Shown: one piece after another, positions 16,692 to 26,544 of the stretch
How positions within the stretch are numbered: position 1 is the stretch's first letter
Layout: every line of letters begins with the position of its first letter
NCBI GenBank assembly: GCA_029781855.1
Contig: JAKOVX010000130.1
Coordinates: forward strand, 1 to 64,000
Direction: 5' to 3'
Length of the DNA stretch: 64,000 nt
Source: Acidobacteriota bacterium
GTDB lineage: Bacteria; Acidobacteriota; Blastocatellia; Pyrinomonadales; Pyrinomonadaceae
Notes under the pieces: generated by a model
Database searches by the model: none
Told to the model about the DNA's origin: nothing
What the model saw: only the letters and a program-made list of their open reading frames with translations
Program-made: the position numbers and the translations under genes

Positions 16692-19358
16692 ATGGGTTGC
16701 AAAGGGTTTTTCCGCCGTGTTTTGTGCGTAGAACACATCAGAGTCTCGATCTTCCATTTTGTTTCTTATTTAGCTTTGGCCCTGGTGTCGAGTTCAGTCG
16801 CGTTCCCGAATGATATCTCATTAACTCAGAACGACACCGACGATTTGGTCTCAGTGGTGGCGCCTACGAGGTTCGATTTTGACGGCGACAGAAAGGCCGA
16901 TCTGGCCGTTTTCAGGCCCGCTGAAGGTGTTTGGTATATCTCAAACAGCGCCTCAGCGAGCATGTCCGCTTTCCAGTTTGGTTTGGATGGCGATGTGCCG
17001 GTAGCCGCCGATTATGACGGCGACGGCAAAGCCGACGTCGCGGTCTACCGGACCGGAATGTGGTATCGGCTCTTAACCCTGAGCAACACGGTGGACACCG
17101 TCCCGTTCGGCGCCGCAGCCGACATACCCACGCCGGCAGATTTCGATGGCGACCGGAAAGCCGATGTCGCGGTTTACCGGCCTGCAGAGGGTACGTGGTA
17201 TCGCTTGGCGAGTAGTAACTCGGCGGTTTCCACAGTCCGTTTTGGGACCGTCGGTGATATCCCGGTTGCCGGTGACTATGATGGCGATGGAAAGGCGGAC
17301 ATAAACCTTTTCCGCCCAAGTGACGGGACTTGGTATCGCCTCAACAGCAGCGACGGCGGCTATTCGGCTAACCAGTTTGGGACCTCCGGCGATCGACCGA
17401 TCCTTGGGGATTTTGACGGTGACGGAAAGGCGGACATTGCCGTTTGGCGGCCCTCTAATGGGGTATGGTACATCCAAAAGAGCTCCGATTCGGGCTATTT
17501 GATAACGGCCTTCGGACTACCTACGGATATACCGGTCGCCGCTGATTACGACGGCGATGGCCGAACCGACATAGCGGTATACCGCCCATCTGATGGGGTA
17601 TGGCATCGGATCAATAGCAGCAACGGCAATTACCAGGCGAGCGCATGGGGAACGGGTGCGGACTTGCCGATCGCTGGTGACGGTTCGCCTGTCCAAAACC
17701 AACAGGCATTCACTTGCGATTTTTACGCTTCGCCGACCGGCACAGCAACGGGCAACGGCACTGCGTCAAATTCCTGGGACCTCCAGACGGCACTCGGAAA
17801 GACGTCCTTGATCAAGAATGGGAAGACCCTTTGCCTCAAGGGAGGAATTTATGTGGGTAAGTTCCGGTCTCCCCTGGTCGGAGCGGTTGTCCGAAGTGCT
17901 CCGGGAGAATCGGCAAAGATCGACGGCTACAAAACCACGACTTTGACATCTGCGATCAACAACGTTCAGACGAGCTTCGGCGTTGCAGATGCTTCGAGTG
18001 TATTGTCGGGAGGTTCCGATGAACTCGTGATTGGCGGTGAGGTAATCAAAGTCTTTTCGAAATCAGGGAATACAATTACCAACTGTCAACGGGGGGCCAG
18101 TAACTCGCTAAATGGAGCTGAAGCCCATGTTGTTGGCTCAATTACGATAACCGGAGGTGACGCCTTATATGTTTCCGGTACTGGCAGTACTTATCGAGAC
18201 ATAGAGATCATGAATAGCCGTCCGAGCCGCGACGGCAACACCGAAAACCAGGGTATCGGCCGAGGGTCTGGTGTAGTGGTAGTCGGCGACGGAAATAGAT
18301 TAGTCAATCTTATCGTTCATGATAATCTCAACGGTATCTTTACAAGCAGCGCAAGCTCAAACACTGAAATCTACGGCTGCCTTGTTTACAATAACGGAGT
18401 GCATTCACGAGACGGCGGAACGGTTGAGAACGGACACGGACACGGTTTATATCTTGAGAACTCGGCTGGTTTCTCGCGAATCTACGAAGATATTGTACTA
18501 AACAGTTTCAACTTGGGGGCTCAAGGCTACGGTGTTACCGGGCCGTATTACGGTGGTGACCTCGTCGGCAGCGTTTTTGCCAACTCGGGCTCGCCGCTCG
18601 GAAAGTTCGGAGACGTTAACAGACGAAACTACAACTTGATAATCGGACCGGATAGCCAGCAAAGTCCAACTGCTATCCTCCGCAGTTCTCATCTTTATCA
18701 CCCCGCGTCTACAATTGGATATTTGGTGAAATTCGGATACGGAGCCGGCATCGGCGTGGGAACTATCACTGATAATTATTTTGTTGGCGGCGGCACATTG
18801 TTTGAGATCGCAAACACGACAAGTGCTACGATCACAGGGAACCAGTTTTACAGCTCACGATCAGGTGCTCAATACACGATCGTGCCCCCGGGACAGTCGT
18901 ATCAATGGAACAACAATAATTATTACGCGGCTGCGGCCAGAAATGTGTTTGGCATTTCTGGTTCGGGCTTGCTTCAATTCCCGAATTGGAGGAGTGCGAC
19001 AGGGTTCGACGGGAACAGCAACGCGACCTCGACGGTGCTCCCGGATACCGTAATCGTTCGTCCTAACACCTACCAACCAGGCCGGGCAAATGTGTTGATC
19101 TACAGTTTCAGTGGCGCGACGACAGCGAGTATAAATCTTGCTTTGTCGGGATTGGTTAATGGTCAGGGTTATACCATTCGAAATGCGCAGAACTACTACG
19201 GACCGGCCGTAGCATCCGGCACTTTCAGCTCAGGAAATCCAAATGTTGTGGTCCCGATCACCGGTGTCGCCGCAGGTGTTGCAACTCCTCTTGGTTATAG
19301 CTTCACACCCGCTGGTACCTGCCCTCAGTTCTGTCCAATGATCGTTGTCCCCAATTAA
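16692..19358 (+). CDS. Secreted FG-GAP repeat protein with a parallel beta-helix domain
   Basis: 888 residues. An N-terminal hydrophobic signal (SYLALALVSSSVAF) is followed at ~58-330 by six FG-GAP/VCBS-type repeats, each with a calcium-loop-like D-x-DGD-x-K-x-D core (DYDGDGKADVAVYR) and a WYR strand. From ~340 to 790 the sequence is Gly/Asn/Ser-rich with repeated short strands (IYGCLVYNNGV, NGHGHGLYLENS), typical of right-handed beta-helix or pectate-lyase-like folds. The last ~90 residues are a beta-sandwich-like end. It may bind or cleave polysaccharide. Neither catalytic residues nor substrate can be named. AGAGG lies before the ATG. Confidence 0.8.
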   Translation: MGCKGFFRRVLCVEHIRVSIFHFVSYLALALVSSSVAFPNDISLTQNDTDDLVSVVAPTRFDFDGDRKADLAVFRPAEGVWYISNSASASMSAFQFGLDGDVPVAADYDGDGKADVAVYRTGMWYRLLTLSNTVDTVPFGAAADIPTPADFDGDRKADVAVYRPAEGTWYRLASSNSAVSTVRFGTVGDIPVAGDYDGDGKADINLFRPSDGTWYRLNSSDGGYSANQFGTSGDRPILGDFDGDGKADIAVWRPSNGVWYIQKSSDSGYLITAFGLPTDIPVAADYDGDGRTDIAVYRPSDGVWHRINSSNGNYQASAWGTGADLPIAGDGSPVQNQQAFTCDFYASPTGTATGNGTASNSWDLQTALGKTSLIKNGKTLCLKGGIYVGKFRSPLVGAVVRSAPGESAKIDGYKTTTLTSAINNVQTSFGVADASSVLSGGSDELVIGGEVIKVFSKSGNTITNCQRGASNSLNGAEAHVVGSITITGGDALYVSGTGSTYRDIEIMNSRPSRDGNTENQGIGRGSGVVVVGDGNRLVNLIVHDNLNGIFTSSASSNTEIYGCLVYNNGVHSRDGGTVENGHGHGLYLENSAGFSRIYEDIVLNSFNLGAQGYGVTGPYYGGDLVGSVFANSGSPLGKFGDVNRRNYNLIIGPDSQQSPTAILRSSHLYHPASTIGYLVKFGYGAGIGVGTITDNYFVGGGTLFEIANTTSATITGNQFYSSRSGAQYTIVPPGQSYQWNNNNYYAAAARNVFGISGSGLLQFPNWRSATGFDGNSNATSTVLPDTVIVRPNTYQPGRANVLIYSFSGATTASINLALSGLVNGQGYTIRNAQNYYGPAVASGTFSSGNPNVVVPITGVAAGVATPLGYSFTPAGTCPQFCPMIVVPN

Positions 19359-19553
19359 AGGTGAAAGCGTACGATCGAACGACGAACCTGTCTCTGTACG
19401 GTTCGCATAGCGAGGACACAGAATATTGGTTCTTTAGCGAACCAGGAATTCAGAACGTGGCTCAGAAATTCGTGTCTTGAAGTCCGTCGAGTGTTTGGAT
19501 CGATCGGCTCGAGTGAATCGCTCAAAATTGATCATTCTAATTGGCTTCAACGT

Positions 19554-20549
19554 TCACCAGCGAGGTTCGCCGGATGCTTTTGCAAGATGATGATGATCAT
19601 TTCCCCATTTCCACGCCGATTCGATCATCGAGGTCAGATCGGAATAATCAGGTGTCCAGCCCAGTTTCTGTATTATCTTTGCCGGTGACGCGACAAGGAT
19701 CGGCGGGTCGCCATCCCGGCGGTCAGAATAGATGACAGGGATCAAACGGTCTGTCACCTTGCGGGCCGCATCGATCACCTCCCTGACCGTGAATCCTCTT
19801 CCGGAACCCAGATTATAGACGTCACTTCCCTTCTCCAGACTCTCGAGCCCGAGAATATGGGCACGAGCCAGATCGCGAACGTGGACGTAATCGCGGATGC
19901 ACGTGCCATCCTTTGTCGGATAGTCATTGCCATAGATCTGCAATACCGGGATCCGTCCGCGGGCCACTTCCAGCACGAGCGGTATCAGGTGGGTTTCGGG
20001 TTTATGAAGTTCTCCGCATCGTTGGCTGGCACCGGCCGCATTGAAGTACCGAAGAATCGTGTACTTTATGCCGTGAGCATAATCGAACCACTTGAGAGCC
20101 TTTTCAAACGCAAGTTTCGTCTCACCGTAAGCGTTGGTCGGTCGAAGTTCCACTGACTCCTCGATCGGTTGTTCCTCAGGTTCGCCGTACACCGCGGCGG
20201 TTGACGAAAAGATGATCTTTTTAACGCCGCTTTCGCGCATCGCGTCAAGCAATAACAATCCCCCGCTGACATTGTTGTCGTAATAGCCGTATGGTCCGGA
20301 CATGGAATCACCGACTACCGAAAACGCGGCCATGTGGATGACAGCTTCGATCCGATTCTTTTGAAGGATCTGGTTTACGACCGGAGTATTCCTAATGTCT
20401 GCCTCATAGAATTCCGAGTTCGGGTGAACCATCCACTTATGGCCGGAGACCAAGTTATCGATGACAAATGTGTTATGGCCCGCAGCCACGCATTCCTCTG
20501 TGACGACGCTGCCAATATATCCCGCTCCACCGGTGATCAAAATGTTCAT
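19554..20549 (-). CDS. galE: UDP-glucose 4-epimerase
   Basis: 331 residues from the ATG at 20549, which AGGGGA precedes; a longer frame begins seven codons upstream. It is an extended short-chain dehydrogenase. The NAD-binding ITGGAGYIGS is at residues ~4-13. The Ser of the triad is in IIFSSTAAVYG, and the YGETK Tyr-Lys pair is near residue 146. GalE hallmarks include the RYFNAAGA motif and a C-terminal DRRDGDP segment. The enzyme interconverts UDP-glucose and UDP-galactose for surface sugars and galactose use. Length is normal for the family. The gene stands alone. Some SDR epimerases act on UDP-GlcNAc or other sugars, so exact substrate specificity is not proven. Confidence 0.9.
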   Translation of the reverse strand: MNILITGGAGYIGSVVTEECVAAGHNTFVIDNLVSGHKWMVHPNSEFYEADIRNTPVVNQILQKNRIEAVIHMAAFSVVGDSMSGPYGYYDNNVSGGLLLLDAMRESGVKKIIFSSTAAVYGEPEEQPIEESVELRPTNAYGETKLAFEKALKWFDYAHGIKYTILRYFNAAGASQRCGELHKPETHLIPLVLEVARGRIPVLQIYGNDYPTKDGTCIRDYVHVRDLARAHILGLESLEKGSDVYNLGSGRGFTVREVIDAARKVTDRLIPVIYSDRRDGDPPILVASPAKIIQKLGWTPDYSDLTSMIESAWKWGNDHHHLAKASGEPRW

Positions 20550-21560
20550 GGTTTTCCCCTTTGTCGCCATAAATTACCAATAATCGCGATTTTACAGATT
20601 TTGAATTCCTACTTGAACCTGTGGCTCTCCGATAGAGCATCATTGGCCACAATGTCTCTTTCTCGCCGGAATCTTCAAAGATCCGCTAGAAAAGGGATGG
20701 CTCCGACCTCTTCATCTTCAACCCAACAATATTTATTTCATGTTATTCCGGTATTATAACCAATTCTACTAAGTTCATGGTTCCTGTTCCTCGTAGGCCA
20801 CCTCGAGGCGAGCCCTTTCGGGCGGCTGGCATGTTGTTGGATTTCTTTATCAGCTCTTCCAAATCCTCAATGAGCTGATACCGGGTGAATCGTGATTGAA
20901 ATCGCGATTCGGGCCTGAGATCCGAGCCGGCGTCGGAATACTATTAGCACGCTTGAAGATTCGGAGTGGATTCGATAAGACGTGGAAACGTATGGCGATC
21001 TACCGATCATTCATTGCCACCGAGGAAAGGTGCATAAATGAAAACGGATTCAGGACATGGAGCTTACGTTCCCGCAATTGCCGCCAAACCGAAGCCGCTC
21101 TTTTCATGACGTGTATGGGGCACTAGAACTCGATTTATGCACGCATCGCGGCTCCCGCTGAAATACGAGCAGGGATCGAGCTGCAATCAGTTCCCAGGTC
21201 ATTTTCGAAAGGGTCGCGAATTGCTACGACACAGACAACTTTCTTTTCCGAATCAACCAGTGTAAACTTCCGCAGAAATTTGGGGATCGTTTATGGCATG
21301 TGTGGGTTCACATGTCCGCTCTCTTCTTCATTCTTGGTCCACGCTTCCCGTCTGGAGAGAGAGAGCGTGATCAGCGAAGAATTCGGAAGCTGTACAAAAC
21401 GGCAAATAGGTTCCGGGCTGCGCTGTACTGATCCCCACTGTCGATTGCGTCGACAAGGCTTGTTCCCTGAGTCGAATTTAGTGTTTGCGATAATTCTGGA
21501 CCAAGAATCGATCAACATGCCTCAAAGATTCTGTGGGATATGGTTGTGGGTCGAATTCAC
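20550..21560. other. Long intergenic region between galE and pgpA
   Basis: About 1 kb. It contains short open frames without credible starts and a stem-like GC-rich stretch near 20805-20830 (GGCGAGCCC/GGGCGGC). It presumably carries divergent promoters for galE and pgpA. I see no RNA gene. Confidence 0.4.
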
Positions 21561-22121
21561 ATGAAATCACCGGTTGAAAAACGTGAACCGTACGGTTTTT
21601 TAGACTATTTGAGCCTTGCCTTGTCAACGTGGGGTGTGGGTTACATACCGGTGGCGTCAGGAACTTTCGGTGCAGGGGTAGGTGTAATCGTCTACCTGTT
21701 GGCGGCAGCCTTAAATGGAGCTGTGAGCCGGGCTCTTCTCCATCGAGGGTATCCTAATGAACAAAGTGTCGCCTTTCTTACGGCAGCAAACGGACTACTT
21801 CTGATCGCGTTTTGTCTTCTTGGGATCTGGGCATCGGGGCGATCGATACCGTTGCTCGGAGATCTGGATCCTTCGGAGTCAGTCGTTGACGAGGTGATAG
21901 GTCAGCTCGTCACGCTATTGTTCATTCCGTTCGGCCTCCCCTGGTTATTTATTCTTGCGGGTTTTTTACTTTTCCGACTCTTCGATATTTGGAAGCCCTT
22001 TCCGATCGACAACTTGCAGTCTTTGCCGGGCGGCATTGGCGTCTGCGCTGACGACGTCCTCGCGGGCGTCTATGCTGGAACCCTTCTCGCTCTCGGCTAC
22101 GCGATCTACCTTGTTGTGTGA
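21561..22121 (+). CDS. pgpA: Phosphatidylglycerophosphatase A
   Basis: 186 residues from the ATG at 21561; the frame opens seven codons earlier. It is a small membrane phosphatase of the PgpA family, which removes phosphate from phosphatidylglycerol phosphate to make phosphatidylglycerol. Family motifs are clear: GYIPVASGTFGAG near the N-terminus, SVVDEVIGQL in the middle, FRLFDIWKPFPI, and GGIGVCADDVLAGVYAG near the C-terminus with its acidic pair. Four hydrophobic segments fit the usual topology. Length is slightly above typical because of an insertion after the first membrane segment. It stands alone in the window. Confidence 0.9.
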   Translation: MKSPVEKREPYGFLDYLSLALSTWGVGYIPVASGTFGAGVGVIVYLLAAALNGAVSRALLHRGYPNEQSVAFLTAANGLLLIAFCLLGIWASGRSIPLLGDLDPSESVVDEVIGQLVTLLFIPFGLPWLFILAGFLLFRLFDIWKPFPIDNLQSLPGGIGVCADDVLAGVYAGTLLALGYAIYLVV

Positions 22122-23265
22122 AATGCATGAGGTCTGGTTTGCGGTGATGTTTTAACCACGAACAAGACGCGCTATGGTTCAAAAGGCCTTGCGAACCTTC
22201 CTCGGATACGATCGGCCCGTCCCGCCGATAACATTGCTAACCTATGGCAAACTTCATTCTTTCGTGAAATGGGTAAGGGATGGCTCATTGCAGTAGATGC
22301 AAATCTTTAGGATCGTAGATCCGGGTGAGCACACGATCGTGTCGGTGGACGGTCATTGGTAACTGTTAGAATTGATTTGCGACAAACACAAGGTCGACGC
22401 AAATGAGAGGGAGTACGACTTACAAATTTTCGAGGATTTGGCATGGATACGTGGGCGGATCAACGCGGTCCGCCTTAATGAAAGATGGGGAATCGTAATT
22501 GACGGACCTTTTATTATTTCTTCACCCCTTTTAGTCTGACCTTGAAGCACCAGAAAATTGACGTCGATCCGGCTGGCAAAAGTTGATGCAACACGACAGG
22601 ATCTGATTCCATGTTTAGCGGTCTTCCGACTTGTACTGCTTATCGGCGGTTGATCTCATTTATCCGGCAATTCCATGAGAGTCGTAAGGCAGATATGATC
22701 AGGCAATTCGAGGCAGTCTCGGACGCCACCGTATTTTGATCGTCACGGCATTGGATGTAGCCTACGGCGGATGATTGATCGCAACCGAGCGTCGAAATAC
22801 CATGTGGTTCACTCTTTCCAACGCTATCGCTTCCGAGGTCATTACTCTTTGAGCGATCAATAGTTGGTCGAGATCAAAAAAGGGTGCCCGTTTGAACGGA
22901 CACCCATAGGATCGTAACACTCATTACCGGAGAGGAAAGTGTGTTTACGTGAAGGAACTTTACTACGGTTCCGGACCAAAGTCCACAATTTTTTAACCAA
23001 CTTCCACCCAATGGGGATCGACAGGACTAAAGCGGAAAGATCACGATCTCCATCCAGCAACGTGCTTCGGCAAAAACGATTCCCTCCGCCCCGAAAGACG
23101 GTCGATCGCGGAATTGCTTTCGAAAATGATCCCTTTGCAATTTGAAACTGCGGCACTTGAATTTATTGCCGTAGAACAGCCCTGGCCACTGGACGAGGTT
23201 CTGCCCGATCAAGATTTCCCTGTTTTTTCGGCGGAATTTGAGGTAAAATACGGAAGATTTCTACC
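22122..23265. other. Long intergenic region with possible decayed coding sequence
   Basis: About 1.1 kb with no intact gene. In the plus strand, around 22310-22540, two stretches read like protein (VDPGEHTIVSVDGHW, then after a stop YDLQIFEDLAWIRGR and WGIVIDGPFIISSP). They lack a start and are interrupted, so this may be a dead gene. A minus-oriented terminator-like hairpin lies at 22882-22905. Confidence 0.4.
22882..22905 (-). terminator. Orphan rho-independent-like hairpin
   Basis: GGGTGCCCGTT (22882-22892) pairs with AACGGACACCC (22895-22905) with one mismatch. On the minus strand it is followed by six T residues. No minus-strand gene lies upstream of it, so it may be a leftover of a lost gene. 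Confidence 0.5.
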
Positions 23266-23823
23266 ATGCGCGGTTCGCCTAAGCCCCAATTCGCTGCTGA
23301 AAAGAGTGCTGAGCTCGAAGAAATGCGCCGACTTTACGAAGACGAAATGTTGTCGCTTAGAAAGATCGGTCGATTGTTCGGCATGACACGTCAAGGCGTC
23401 CATAACCGCTTTGTCGCGGCCGGAATACCTCGTCGTCAACAAAACACCCGAGGATTGATCGAATTTGCCGAACAACGCCGTGAGCTTGCAAATAGGTTGT
23501 TAATTGCCCATCGCGATGAGACATTGCGAATGTACGTTGACGAAAGGCTGTCGCTCGTGAAGATCGCGAAAAGGCTTGACATTTCTAGAAATCGAATTCG
23601 TGATCACCTGGTCGGATGCGGCGTGGAAATACGCTCGCCGGGAACTCTGCACAAGTTCCCGGAGCTCGGCAAATTGAAGGCTGGCGAATCAATGCTACTT
23701 CCGAGGCCCACATTTAAGAGTTCCCCGCATTTCACTTTTTACAGAATGGCGAAGTCATTCAAGATCCGGATTTCGCTCGAATCGATCGATGAGCGGAACT
23801 TTCGCGTTACGCGAATCGAATAA
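23266..23823 (+). CDS. Double helix-turn-helix DNA-binding protein, paralogue C
   Basis: 185 residues. The first HTH is at ~26-52 (MLSLRKIGRLFGMTRQGVHNRF) and a second at ~93-118 (RLSLVKIAKRLDISRNRIRDHL). The C-terminal domain is LGKLKAGESMLLPRP followed by YRMAKSFKIRISLESIDE and a basic-hydrophobic end. Architecture and end motif match the tandem pair at 8631 and 9648, but the sequence is more diverged, and the 78-base leader of those genes is not conserved here. A -10-like TAAAAT lies about 20 bases before the start. A DNA-binding regulator is likely; the target is unknown. Confidence 0.72.
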   Translation: MRGSPKPQFAAEKSAELEEMRRLYEDEMLSLRKIGRLFGMTRQGVHNRFVAAGIPRRQQNTRGLIEFAEQRRELANRLLIAHRDETLRMYVDERLSLVKIAKRLDISRNRIRDHLVGCGVEIRSPGTLHKFPELGKLKAGESMLLPRPTFKSSPHFTFYRMAKSFKIRISLESIDERNFRVTRIE

Positions 23824-24028
23824 TATCGCTAAGACAGAAGCAGAAAACCCCGATATTTACCGAATTATCTAGCTTATCCAGCGATGCGAGCCTTTGGACT
23901 TTGACTCCCCAATCGCCAGGTGATCGAGCATGGCGGCAACTTGTTCGACCGAATTCGGCCGTCGGATCGATTTGGCCGTTGATCATAATGTGCCCCTCTC
24001 AAAACCGGATTGTGATAATTGCCGGGAC

Positions 24029-25951
24029 TCATCGAGGATACCCAACCTTTCGTTCGAGAGCGATAAACCGCGGATCGGTGCGGAGGGGTTCGAGAAGAGG
24101 ATGAACGGCGAGGATCGCCATCGCATCAGAACGTTCGGCAAACGCCCGTTCGAGCCACGCCATGGCAGCGTCGGACTCACCGATGCCAATGTGGGCAAGG
24201 GCCATACTGAACGGCGACACGTATTTCTCCTTCAAAGAAGCTTCCAGGTCGGCAATGACCTTCTTGGCGTTATCGGCCTGGCCATTCGCCCCATAGGCGT
24301 AGCTAAGAGCAGAACCGATCCGCGGGTCGTCTTCGATCGCCCGGGCAAGCTCCAGTTGCTCAACGGAATGCTCCGGCTGTCCATTCTTGAGATAGGCAAT
24401 GCCCAGGACATAATGGGCGACGCCGTAGTTCGGTTCGATGCGGATAACGTCGTTGAGGTGTTCGATCGCCCGGCCGTATTGGCCGGCCCAGCAGTAGATC
24501 TCGCCGACGTCGGTCATGATCGAGAGCGAGAGAGGGCCTTCGAGTTCCTGGGCACGCTTGATCGCTGCAATGCCGTCTTCCGAGCGGCCGACAGAAACCA
24601 GATAGTACGCCCGCCAATGATGAGCGGTAGCGTAATTCGGGTTAAGCTGGACGGCAAGCTCGAATTCGCTTTCGGCTCCCGGAAAATCCCAATCGTAGAC
24701 CCATTTTATAAACGCGAGCGACGTGTGAGCCTCGGCTAGGTCGGCGTCAGCCGCAAGGGCTTTGAGGACGGCCTCCTTTGCTTTCGGGAATGAAATATTC
24801 GGCGGTTCGGTACCCCAGACCGCGAGCAGGATATAGCTGTCGGCGAGCCCGGCGTAGGCGAGGGCAAAATTCGGATCGGCGGCGACCGCTCGTTCGAAAT
24901 ATCCGATCGCCCGGCGAAAATCGGCTTCGGTACGTTTATTCCAATAATAGCGGCCTTTCAGGTAGGCATCGAATGCAGCCGGATCGTCGGTGTATCGCTT
25001 TGTCAGGCGTTCGACCGGCCGAGGTCGGCGATCACCGGTAAGGGCCCGGCCGGCATGCTCGGCGATCCGGTCCTGGATCTCAAAAACATTCGCCTGGTCG
25101 TCGTCAAACTTCTCCGCCCAGATCTGTTCGCCGTTCGAGGTTCGGAGCAGACGGACATTGATCCGGACGCGTCCCTGAGACTGCTGGATCGTTCCCTCGA
25201 GGACGGCATCCACCTTTAGCCGTCGGCCGATCTCGAGCGTATCGTCGCCCGACTCGGCAAACTGCGAGACTGACCCGATCGGGCGGACGACCATTCCCTG
25301 AACCCCGCCAAGCTTTGTAATAAGCGTGTCGGTAATGCCGAGGCCGAAGGTGCGGCCTGGTTCGTCACCGGTTAGCGAACGAAGCGGCAGGATCGCCATC
25401 GAACTTACAGCGGGAGCTCCGACCGGCACGCGGAATTTCCAGAAGACGATAGCGAAGAAGGCCGCAAATACTACCACCGCAGCCACCAAAGCACGGGTAA
25501 ACACCGCCGGACGCCGCATCGCAGCCGGAAGAGCGGGCATTTCGGAACTGCCATCGTCGAGTTCGACGGTCATCTTGCCGACGGTGTGCTTTTCGAGCAG
25601 GACCTGGCCGTCAAACGGCAACTCCGTCTTTTGGACATCGGCGGTAAAGCGGTAGCCGTGCTTGGGCAAGGTCTCGATCAGGTCGCGGCCGTCGGTTTTG
25701 ACTATTTTTCGGAGCCGCGAGATCTGTTTGGCAAGATTGCTCTCCTCGACAAAGGCGTCGGCCCAAATGGCGGACATCATTTCGTCCTTAGACAGTGCCC
25801 GGCCGTTGTGCTCGACCAGAAGGAGAAGAGTGTCGAATTCCTTAGCCGGAAGGTGTACCGGAACGCTCTCGGCATAGAGCGTTCTTTCGCGCGGGTCGAG
25901 AACGAACTTTCCAAACGTGAAGACAAATCGTTTGTTTTCAGCCGTTTCCAT
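24029..25951 (-). CDS. CadC-like membrane regulator: winged helix, TolB-like domain and TPR repeats
   Basis: 640 residues. Residues ~8-106 form an OmpR/CadC-type winged helix (FGKFVLDPRERTL, then NLAKQISRLRKIV and HGYRFTADV). One transmembrane helix is at ~150-172 (ALVAAVVVFAAFFAIVFW). Residues ~180-310 match the TolB-N/FlgO-like domain common in such regulators (SMAILPLRSLTGDEPGRTFG, then VDAVLEGTIQQ). At least six TPR-like units follow to the C-terminus. These are one-component membrane regulators: the cytoplasmic wing binds DNA and the outer part senses something. No specific target can be named. A small CxxC gene is divergently placed ~160 bases away. Confidence 0.85.
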   Translation of the reverse strand: METAENKRFVFTFGKFVLDPRERTLYAESVPVHLPAKEFDTLLLLVEHNGRALSKDEMMSAIWADAFVEESNLAKQISRLRKIVKTDGRDLIETLPKHGYRFTADVQKTELPFDGQVLLEKHTVGKMTVELDDGSSEMPALPAAMRRPAVFTRALVAAVVVFAAFFAIVFWKFRVPVGAPAVSSMAILPLRSLTGDEPGRTFGLGITDTLITKLGGVQGMVVRPIGSVSQFAESGDDTLEIGRRLKVDAVLEGTIQQSQGRVRINVRLLRTSNGEQIWAEKFDDDQANVFEIQDRIAEHAGRALTGDRRPRPVERLTKRYTDDPAAFDAYLKGRYYWNKRTEADFRRAIGYFERAVAADPNFALAYAGLADSYILLAVWGTEPPNISFPKAKEAVLKALAADADLAEAHTSLAFIKWVYDWDFPGAESEFELAVQLNPNYATAHHWRAYYLVSVGRSEDGIAAIKRAQELEGPLSLSIMTDVGEIYCWAGQYGRAIEHLNDVIRIEPNYGVAHYVLGIAYLKNGQPEHSVEQLELARAIEDDPRIGSALSYAYGANGQADNAKKVIADLEASLKEKYVSPFSMALAHIGIGESDAAMAWLERAFAERSDAMAILAVHPLLEPLRTDPRFIALERKVGYPR

Positions 25952-26111
25952 CGGATAACAAAAAAGTCAGAAAAAAGCCAAATAAACGCCAAGACTTTTT
26001 GGACCTCAAAAACGATGATCTGACCCAACGACAAAACCGGTTCAAGAATTTTGTTCCATTGGATTGGACAATCTTAAGCCTATTGGGCAGGGACAGGCAA
26101 GAAAATTCCTG

Positions 26112-26375
26112 GTGAAGCAGCGGATCGAGATCACATTAGAGATGAGAGAGACGGTCGTTATGCGTTACGGCGATCTGATCCTGTCGGCCTTTTGCCCGCA
26201 CTGCCAGCTCGATGTCGCGATGGCGACGCCGCTCTCGGCCGCTTCCCTGCTGCGGACCGGCGAGCGCGATATCTTTCGGATGATCGAGAGCAACTCTATC
26301 CACTATGTCGAGAACGAGTTGGTCCTGGTTTGCATGCGGTCGCTGGACGCGTTACGCAATGCGGTTTCGCAATGA
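26112..26375 (+). CDS. Small CPHC-containing protein of unknown function
   Basis: From the GTG at 26112 it encodes 87 residues; TTG at 26064 would add 16. A basic start (KQRIEITLEMRETVVMR) is followed by AFCPHCQLDVAMATPL with a Cys-X2-Cys pair, and then by an amphipathic run SLLRTGERDIFRMIESNSIHY. The first ~20 residues suggest a beta-strand. The CPHC resembles a half zinc-ribbon; a second Cys lies near the C-terminus (LVLVCMRSL). Divergent to the CadC-like gene and upstream of a secreted protein gene. The coding-like composition is convincing; the function is not known. Confidence 0.6.
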   Translation: MKQRIEITLEMRETVVMRYGDLILSAFCPHCQLDVAMATPLSAASLLRTGERDIFRMIESNSIHYVENELVLVCMRSLDALRNAVSQ

Positions 26376-26544
26376 AGTATCGAAATGAGAGTTGTCGGTA
26401 AATTTATCATCGCGGTTGCGAAGTTCGGGAGTAATGAATTACTCAGCTTCGGTAGACCATCAACGGACAGTCGGATCCGGACCTTTGCAACCGCAATTAG
26501 TTAGTTGGCGTTCGGAAAATCAGCAATTTGGCGGAGGGACAAAG

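Noticed and set aside
20821..20840. TGGCAT...TTGG as a sigma-54 promoter
   Set aside because: The -12 element reads GG instead of GC and no gene starts at the right distance.
22857..23156. 99-codon minus-strand frame
   Set aside because: The orphan terminator at 22882 lies within its end; composition not protein-like.
23930..24739. 269-codon plus-strand frame
   Set aside because: Antisense to the TPR part of the CadC-like gene; no SD or family; typical GC-rich shadow.
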